The translations under genes and the position numbers were made by a program. Below, piece by piece: positions 63,436-64,000 of a DNA stretch of 64,000 nucleotides. Position 1 is the stretch's first letter. Each line of letters opens with the position of its first letter. Origin of the DNA: Salmonella bongori NCTC 12419 (GTDB lineage: Bacteria; Pseudomonadota; Gammaproteobacteria; Enterobacterales; Enterobacteriaceae); contig NC_015761.1 in the NCBI RefSeq assembly GCF_000252995.1, forward strand, positions 3,596,001 to 3,660,000, given 5' to 3'. The notes under the pieces are model-generated. The model did no database searches. It saw nothing but the letters and a program-made list of their open reading frames with translations, and was not told where the DNA came from.

Positions 63436-64000
63436 ATGTCTACACCCGCCAATTTTAACGGCCAACGTCCTGCCATTGATGCCAACGACGCAGTAATGTT
63501 GCTGATTGACCACCAAAGTGGACTGTTTCAAACCATCGGCGACATGCCGATGCCGGAATTACGCGCGCGCGCCACGGCACTGGCTAAAATCGCCACATTG
63601 TGCAATATGCCGGTAATTACCACCGCGTCCGTACCGCAGGGACCGAATGGCCCGCTAATTCCGGAAATTCATGCGAATGCGCCCCACGCACAATATATCG
63701 CCCGTAAAGGGGAAATTAACGCGTGGGATAACGCCGATTTTGTGCAGGCGGTAAAAGCGACAGGGCGTAAAACGCTGATCATCGCGGGTACAATTACCAG
63801 TGTCTGCATGGCTTTCCCGGCCATCAGCGCCGTCGCGGAAGGGTATAAGGTATTTGCTGTGATTGATGCATCCGGTACGTACAGCAAAATGGCACAGGAA
63901 ATCACCATGGCCCGAGTGGTGCAGGCTGGCGTAGTACCAATGGATACCGCTGCGGTAGCATCTGAACTGCAACGCACCTGGAATCGGGAAGATGCCGCAG
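63436..64000 (+). CDS. isochorismatase-family hydrolase, YcaC type (partial)
   Basis: The first 188 codons of a cysteine-hydrolase-fold protein that runs off the window. The catalytic triad candidates are D25 (LLIDHQSG), K91 (ARKGEINAWDN) and C124 (TITSVCMAFPA), and the sequence tracks E. coli YcaC (about 208 residues), so only about 20 residues should be missing. The ribosome site AAGGA is at 63424-63428. YcaC has no agreed substrate, so neither isochorismatase nor amidase activity should be assumed. It is the only evidently intact coding gene after selC in this window. Confidence 0.85.
   Translation, partial: MSTPANFNGQRPAIDANDAVMLLIDHQSGLFQTIGDMPMPELRARATALAKIATLCNMPVITTASVPQGPNGPLIPEIHANAPHAQYIARKGEINAWDNADFVQAVKATGRKTLIIAGTITSVCMAFPAISAVAEGYKVFAVIDASGTYSKMAQEITMARVVQAGVVPMDTAAVASELQRTWNREDAA

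Noticed and set aside
61856..64000. Direct repeat of the selC 3' end as an attachment site
   Set aside because: Scanning by eye found no second copy of the tRNA 3' terminus within the window; the island's far end lies outside.

Overview
The window looks like a chromosomal segment of Salmonella enterica. Gene order and protein sequences follow the enteric mtl-lld-cysE-waa-spoT-yicI-selC stretch. Salmonella is indicated by the outer-core genes waaK/Z/Y/J/I/B, by a LysR plus metallo-beta-lactamase-fold gene pair where E. coli has dinD, and by an island-like tract with a rhuM remnant beside selC, the SPI-3 insertion site. I cannot assign a serovar.

Layout. 1-2.1 kb: mannitol operon (end of mtlA, mtlD, mtlR). 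2.1-2.9 kb: yibT, yibL. 3.2-6.8 kb: L-lactate operon lldPRD with two LldR operators. 6.9-10.6 kb: trmL, then yibN-grxC-secB-gpsA-cysE on the minus strand. 10.9-14.7 kb: gpmI, envC, yibQ. 14.7-15.7 kb: waaH behind a PmrA-type box. 16.0-18.2 kb: kbl-tdh threonine degradation. 18.4-33 kb: LPS core locus, with waaD/F/C/L on plus and a long RfaH-dependent minus-strand operon waaQ-G-P-(GT52 gene)-B-I-J-Y-Z-K behind an ops/JUMPstart element. 33.2-34.9 kb: waaA-coaD. 35-37.2 kb: radC, rpmB, rpmG, mutM. 37.4-39.7 kb: coaBC, dut, slmA. 39.8-41.2 kb: rph-pyrE with the pyrE attenuator. 41.4-42.2 kb: yicC. 42.3-44.2 kb: accessory LysR and B3-type MBL-fold pair. 44.4-46.7 kb: yicG, ligB. 47-53 kb: gmk-rpoZ-spoT-trmH-recG. 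53-61.5 kb: gltS, xanP, yicH, yicI, yicJ. 61.76 kb: selC tRNA-Sec. 61.9-64 kb: a tract of decayed accessory genes (a ribbon-helix-helix-like ORF with an early stop, a frameshifted symE, a truncated and frameshifted rhuM) followed by an apparently intact YcaC-type hydrolase that runs off the window.

How the genes fit together. The core of the window is envelope biogenesis. WaaD makes ADP-heptose, WaaC/F/Q add heptoses, WaaA adds Kdo, WaaP/Y phosphorylate, WaaG/B/I/J/K build the outer core, WaaL ligates O antigen, and waaH and the GT52 gene are candidate modifiers. EnvC activates septal amidases. The rest is central metabolism (lactate, mannitol, threonine, glycolysis, cysteine, CoA, pyrimidines) and stress or translation functions (spoT, rpoZ, rpmBG, trmH, trmL).

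No wholly new system is evident. The most interesting items are the RQK-type MBL with its divergent LysR and shared palindrome, the GT52 gene inside the core operon, the structured insert between spoT and trmH, and the toxin and RhuM remnants beside selC.
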